Shown here piece by piece: positions 5,560-9,013 of a stretch of DNA of 9,013 nt (within the stretch, counting starts at the first letter, position 1; every line of letters starts with the position of its first letter). Made by a program: the position numbers and the translations under genes. The notes under the pieces were generated by a model. That model was not told where the DNA came from, did no database searches, and was given only the letters and a program-made list of their open reading frames with translations. The DNA comes from Candidatus Cloacimonadota bacterium (GTDB lineage: Bacteria; Cloacimonadota; Cloacimonadia; Cloacimonadales; TCS61). Location: positions 1 to 9,013 of the forward strand of contig DAOVQH010000080.1 of the NCBI GenBank assembly GCA_030628755.1, given 5' to 3'.

Positions 5560-6756
5560 TCAAGTTTCTATCGCTCCTTTATATATCTCAATCACCCTAT
5601 GCAGCGTCTTATTCCACGAATAATTTTCCCGAGCGTAAGATACAGCGTATTTTCCTTTGGTTTGTTTTGTATTGTTTCTCAGTTCTTCGATAATCGCATC
5701 TGCCAGAGCTTCAGGGTTATTCATCTCAACAAGCTGTCCCACTTTGTCATTAACAAAATCGGGGAGACCACCGGCACGGGTAGCAACAACCGGTGTGCCG
5801 CAGGCAAGTGCTTCGATAGCAACCAGTCCAAAAGGCTCGATGCGGGAGGGAACAACCGATACATCAGCAGCATTGTACAATGAAGCTACATCAATCTGAG
5901 TTTGATGTCCGAGAAAGTGAACATTATCCAGGTTCAGTTCAGCTTTCAGCTTTTTCATATCCGGCATCAATTTTCCATCTCCAGCAAAAGCAAACGCAAC
6001 TTGCGGAAATACATCTGTTATCTTCCGAGCAGCTTTTATCAGTAGATCTATTCCTTTGAAATCCGTGAATTTTCCCACAAAGCTTACTAATTTTTTCGGA
6101 ACAATATCCAATCCGAATTTCTTGAAAAGCTCTGCTTTATCCACTTTCTTAACCTTAAAAATATTATCATCAAATCCATTTGGATTTAGAATTAGCTGTT
6201 CTTCAGGAAGTTCGTAAAGATTCAGAGTGTCATTATAAACCTGCCTGGATATAGTAATTATTTTACTTGCGTTCCTTGCTCCTTCTAATGCGTATTTATG
6301 ATAACGTTCATCTTTTCTGAAACCCATCAAATCCGTACCGTGAGCAGTGACAACATAGGGGACACCTGTTTGTAAAGCAGCGTAAGGAGTGATCCAGAGA
6401 TGTTGTGCATGAATAATATCCGGCTTAAATTCAGCAACAACTTCCTGAGTAATTTCGATAAATTTGTTAACATATTGTTCAAGTTTATCATCTGAAATAT
6501 TGTAATAAGTATTTGTGCTTCTAGGGTGAGTTGTGAAACAGGGAAAATTGAATTTCAAGTCAGGGTTTGAATTTTTCGTTTCATCACAAAGAATTGTTCT
6601 TCTCTGGAATGGATAATCTGATGTGTCATACTGATTATCGATATCGATCACAAAAACTTCATGACCTTCTTTAATTAATTCCTGAGCGATATTCATTGTA
6701 TAGATTCCGCTACCGGAACCCTGCAGGGGAAAATGATTAATTAGAAGTACTCTCAT
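5560..6756 (-). CDS. Glycosyltransferase family 4 (GT-B fold), 398 aa
   Basis: This is a predicted retaining glycosyltransferase that moves a sugar from a nucleotide donor to a glycan or lipid acceptor in the cytoplasm. The N-terminal acceptor domain shows the Gly-rich loop LQGSGSGIYT (11-20), HAQHLW (116-121) and the loop TAHGTDLMGF (137-146). The C-terminal donor domain begins around NPNGFD (191-196) and contains SFVGKFTDFKGIDLLI (225-240). It also has the family signature PSRIEPFGLVAIEALACGTP (313-332 region by hand count 302-322), with the E-x7-E pair Glu307 and Glu315. The length is normal for GT4. The ATG at 6756 is supported by AGGAG at 6762-6766. It is the last gene of a compact operon, 12 bp after the stop of the preceding GT fusion gene. 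The sugar donor and acceptor cannot be told from sequence. The enzyme has no signal peptide or membrane segment. Confidence 0.93.
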   Translation of the reverse strand: MRVLLINHFPLQGSGSGIYTMNIAQELIKEGHEVFVIDIDNQYDTSDYPFQRRTILCDETKNSNPDLKFNFPCFTTHPRSTNTYYNISDDKLEQYVNKFIEITQEVVAEFKPDIIHAQHLWITPYAALQTGVPYVVTAHGTDLMGFRKDERYHKYALEGARNASKIITISRQVYNDTLNLYELPEEQLILNPNGFDDNIFKVKKVDKAELFKKFGLDIVPKKLVSFVGKFTDFKGIDLLIKAARKITDVFPQVAFAFAGDGKLMPDMKKLKAELNLDNVHFLGHQTQIDVASLYNAADVSVVPSRIEPFGLVAIEALACGTPVVATRAGGLPDFVNDKVGQLVEMNNPEALADAIIEELRNNTKQTKGKYAVSYARENYSWNKTLHRVIEIYKGAIET

Positions 6757-6768
6757 ACAAACTCCTGG

Positions 6769-8511
6769 TTATAAAATATCAGATACATCGGTATCCTGCT
6801 CTTTTATATCAGAATATTTTTTGGTTGTTTTGATGAGACGTTCACTCAGTTTTTTAGAGATTATCCACAAAAGTTTTGCTGAAAGTTCGGAATTTTCTTC
6901 AATTATTTTTAATACTTCGTCTTTATTTATTTCCATTATTGAAACATCTGTGGCTGCCAATACAGAAACTGAGTGAGGTTGATCAAAAAAGATGGAAGTT
7001 TCGTTAAGATGATCTCCTGGTGTTAGCTCTGCAACTACAATATCATCACCGGAACTGGTTCTATCTTTTACAATTTGCAAAAAACCTTCCAGAAGGATAT
7101 ATAAACAATTATCGATTTCACCTGTTTTGAAAATATATTCGTTTTTCTTCCTGTGAGTAATTTCGGATATCGATAAAATTCTTCTTAATTCTCTTTTTGA
7201 AAAGGGTTTCAAAAGTTCAATCTCTTCCAGTACGATGTCTTTCTTAATACCGGATTTTTTTAGTTTTTTCGTTTTTTCGATTTGGTATTTATCAAATTTT
7301 ACAAGTTGTCCTTTTAGAATTATATCCTCAAGTACATTCTCGATAGTCTGGGTATGTTCCAGTAATTTACGCCAGTTTTTTTGAAATTTGAGATACGTAT
7401 CAAAAGTATTGTAATGTGGAATTGCATCATACCTTGCTAAATAGATATTTTTGATAGTCTCTTTGCAAGCTTCAATTTTATTATCTGCAAGGTAATTCAA
7501 AGCAAGGATGATATTTGTTTTGAAGATCTTATCTCCCAGGTCCGGTTTCATGAATTGTCCCGGATAAGGATCGAAATCTTCCGGTTTAATTTCGCGGAGA
7601 TTTGTTTTGGGAGTCTGTGTATCGAATTTTGATTTATTATAAAGAAAGCGGTAAATATCTTCCCGGAATCTTTTCCAGGTTTCATGTTTTTTGGGAGGGG
7701 GAAGATGTTTTATTGCAAGTTGATTATCCAAATAGAAATTGAAACCGAAAATCTTGGCATTGATTACGTAGTCTGTATCTTCACCTCTTGTAGTTTTGGG
7801 ATCAAAAGGGACGATACGCATTAAGTTACGGTGAATTACCATTGCACCACCAAAAGCGAAGGGAGTTTTTTTCAAGCGTGGTTCACTGCCAATGATCTTA
7901 TCGAAAGCTTCCCTTTTTTCACCAAACCTGTCCCAGTATGTCATCCAGGGCACAATGTTGACCTTATCGTAATATTCATTATCTTCATTCAGATAATAGC
8001 CTGCGACTCCATCGATAGTATTACCATAGAATCTCTTTCCAATAAATTCTTTCGCTTTTGTTACATATGCTGGATCCTCAAAGACTTCATCATCATCAAT
8101 TAGAATTGCAACTTCTGCATCTAAAACATAAGGAACAAAAATGCATAAATTACGAATATTTGAGTATCCTCTCAATTCCAGGACATCAGGAAGTTTGATA
8201 TCTTTGAACAAAACTTTTTTTAACTCTTTCAGATTTTTATCGGTAAAAAGAATCGTATCAACAGGTACATCAGCTTGTTTAATTATTTTTTTTAGTTTTG
8301 TTTCCATGGGAGTTACATACTTTTTATTTGTAGTAGCTCCGAGAATTATCAAGGTGAAATTTTTATCATCAAGGATGTGTAAAGATTTTAAGGTTCTAAG
8401 CAAAGTTCCTTCTTCGTTAACCGGTGTGGCATGATCATAGACAGCATCACCTTCTTTCCATTCACCATCAGGACCTGTCCAATACGTGGGAATTACCATG
8501 TAAGTTCTCAT
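6769..8511 (-). CDS. GT-A type (GT2-like) glycosyltransferase fused to a cyclic-nucleotide-binding-like domain, 580 aa
   Basis: The N-terminal part, about residues 1-300, looks like an inverting GT-A glycosyltransferase. It has MVIPTY (5-10), then an insertion, then PVNEEGTLLRTLKSL (30-44). The metal-binding cluster is IDDDE (138-142), the acidic catalytic-type motif is TRGEDTD (241-247), and a downstream His269 sits in AIKHL. A helical, Lys-rich linker covers about 300-430. Residues 433-560 form a CAP_ED-type cyclic-nucleotide-binding-like domain. In the phosphate-binding cassette (GDHLNETSIFFDQPHSVSV, 499-517) Glu504 is kept, but the usual Arg is His513 and the usual Gly before Glu is Asn503. 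There is no DNA-binding helix-turn-helix. The start ATG at 8511 follows AGGAG at 8520-8524, which overlaps the upstream stop codon; the gap to the upstream gene is 5 bp. The GT assignment is fairly sure, the regulatory domain is sure by fold, and the ligand is unknown. Confidence 0.85.
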   Translation of the reverse strand: MRTYMVIPTYWTGPDGEWKEGDAVYDHATPVNEEGTLLRTLKSLHILDDKNFTLIILGATTNKKYVTPMETKLKKIIKQADVPVDTILFTDKNLKELKKVLFKDIKLPDVLELRGYSNIRNLCIFVPYVLDAEVAILIDDDEVFEDPAYVTKAKEFIGKRFYGNTIDGVAGYYLNEDNEYYDKVNIVPWMTYWDRFGEKREAFDKIIGSEPRLKKTPFAFGGAMVIHRNLMRIVPFDPKTTRGEDTDYVINAKIFGFNFYLDNQLAIKHLPPPKKHETWKRFREDIYRFLYNKSKFDTQTPKTNLREIKPEDFDPYPGQFMKPDLGDKIFKTNIILALNYLADNKIEACKETIKNIYLARYDAIPHYNTFDTYLKFQKNWRKLLEHTQTIENVLEDIILKGQLVKFDKYQIEKTKKLKKSGIKKDIVLEEIELLKPFSKRELRRILSISEITHRKKNEYIFKTGEIDNCLYILLEGFLQIVKDRTSSGDDIVVAELTPGDHLNETSIFFDQPHSVSVLAATDVSIMEINKDEVLKIIEENSELSAKLLWIISKKLSERLIKTTKKYSDIKEQDTDVSDIL

Positions 8512-8516
8512 ATTTT

Positions 8517-9013
8517 TTACTCCTTTTTATTTTTTAAAAGTTTCTTCATTTTATTCCAAGCATCCAGGAGGTCATAGAAAAGGTCAATATCTTTAGGAAG
8601 TTTGTTATAAGCCATTTCAAAAGCTTCAGGTAAGTTTAAAAATCTTTTATCAGAAAAATATTCCGCTGCAGCTTTACTTCCTTTTATCAGGGCATGAAGA
8701 CGTTTCTCTTTGTTTATGGTCTCAGTTTCTTCATAGTATTCGGAACGTAACCAGTTAAAGAATGGATTCCTGATTATCCAGCCCATGCAGGCATAATAAA
8801 ATCTATCTAAATTCTTCTGGATAGTAATTGTTGGTTTGTTAGGGAAATCTCCAAAACAGTTGTGAAAAATCAGAAGATCGATATCCACACAATGACCTCC
8901 ATAGTAGTAAATGAGTGGACCAAACAGGGTATCTTCTCCTCTGCCCAGGAAACACTCATCATTCATAACTAATGTAGTTGAGAAGAAAGGTGGCAACATA
9001 TCCAATTTATTCA
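8517..9013 (-). CDS. GT-A type glycosyltransferase-like protein, C-terminal part (5' end outside window)
   Basis: The frame is open to the window edge, so the gene starts upstream of it. The TTG at 9005 and ATG at 8999 lie inside the frame and are unlikely to be the real start. Counting from 9005, FLGRGEDTLFG (19-29) with Glu24 and Asp25 is followed by His48 in IFHNC. This is the same GED-to-His layout, 23-24 residues apart, seen in the 580-aa neighbour (Asp245 to His269). The segment before it (STTLVMNDE) also parallels GGAMVIHRN there. The remaining residues 60-162 are mostly helical and charged and end in a Lys-rich tail. This supports a GT2-like catalytic half with a helical C-terminal extension and no cyclic-nucleotide domain. 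The gene is first of those visible in the operon. Its sugar specificity cannot be read. Confidence 0.75.
   Translation of the reverse strand, partial: NKLDMLPPFFSTTLVMNDECFLGRGEDTLFGPLIYYYGGHCVDIDLLIFHNCFGDFPNKPTITIQKNLDRFYYACMGWIIRNPFFNWLRSEYYEETETINKEKRLHALIKGSKAAAEYFSDKRFLNLPEAFEMAYNKLPKDIDLFYDLLDAWNKMKKLLKNKKE

Noticed and set aside
5310..5899. Plus-strand open frames in and around the REP element and opposite the GT4 gene
   Set aside because: They lie opposite a clearly conserved gene or across hairpins, lack ribosome binding sites, and their translations show no family features.
8517..9005. A complete 162-aa gene starting with TTG at 9005
   Set aside because: The frame continues open to the window edge, no Shine-Dalgarno can be assessed upstream, and the sequence begins in the middle of a glycosyltransferase domain. 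It is treated as the 3' part of a longer gene.

Overview
The window is A+T-rich by eye and every gene lies on the minus strand, so transcription runs from high to low coordinates. The organism is most likely an uncultured member of the FCB group, with Candidatus Cloacimonadota as my best guess. The reasons are the C-terminal sorting module of the two large surface proteins (QNYPNPFNPSTTISFEL, an FlgD-like Ig fold, and an SSGIYFYKL...KKMILMK ending), the Asn/Gly-rich parallel beta-helices before it, and a REP-associated transposase module. Phylum assignment is an inference; no rRNA or marker gene is present.

Region 1 (1-4571) is a tandem array of three secreted beta-helix genes. The first in transcription order encodes 879 aa (4571-1932), the second 528 aa (1881-295), and the third enters the window edge (244-1, first 81 codons only). 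They are separated by two near-identical 50-bp spacers with no visible terminator and a strong ribosome binding site, so they are probably co-transcribed. The junction between genes (end of one gene, spacer, start of the next) is repeated at a distance of exactly 1637 bp with about 97% identity over 320 bp. A further block of about 150 bp in the sorting domain is almost perfectly identical, while the bodies of the genes differ. This looks like gene duplication followed by patchy recombination or gene conversion.

Region 2 (4572-5559) has no intact gene. It holds a dead REP-associated tyrosine transposase (RAYT; one in-frame TGA and one single-base frameshift), flanked by two directly repeated REP elements of about 117 bp. 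Each element contains two hairpins of the same design (7 bp, one bulged base, 4 bp), and the two hairpins differ by compensatory base changes.

Region 3 (5560-9013) is a tightly packed glycosyltransferase operon: the 3' end of a GT-A type enzyme (9013-8517, start outside the window), a 580-aa protein joining a GT-A type glycosyltransferase to a C-terminal cyclic-nucleotide-binding-like domain (8511-6769), and a GT4 family GT-B glycosyltransferase (6756-5560). Gaps are 5 and 12 bp. The fusion is the most unusual protein here: it suggests glycosyl transfer under direct control of a small ligand, but the arginine that normally holds the cyclic phosphate is a histidine. The operon could build a surface glycan or modify secreted proteins; nothing in the window identifies the product.
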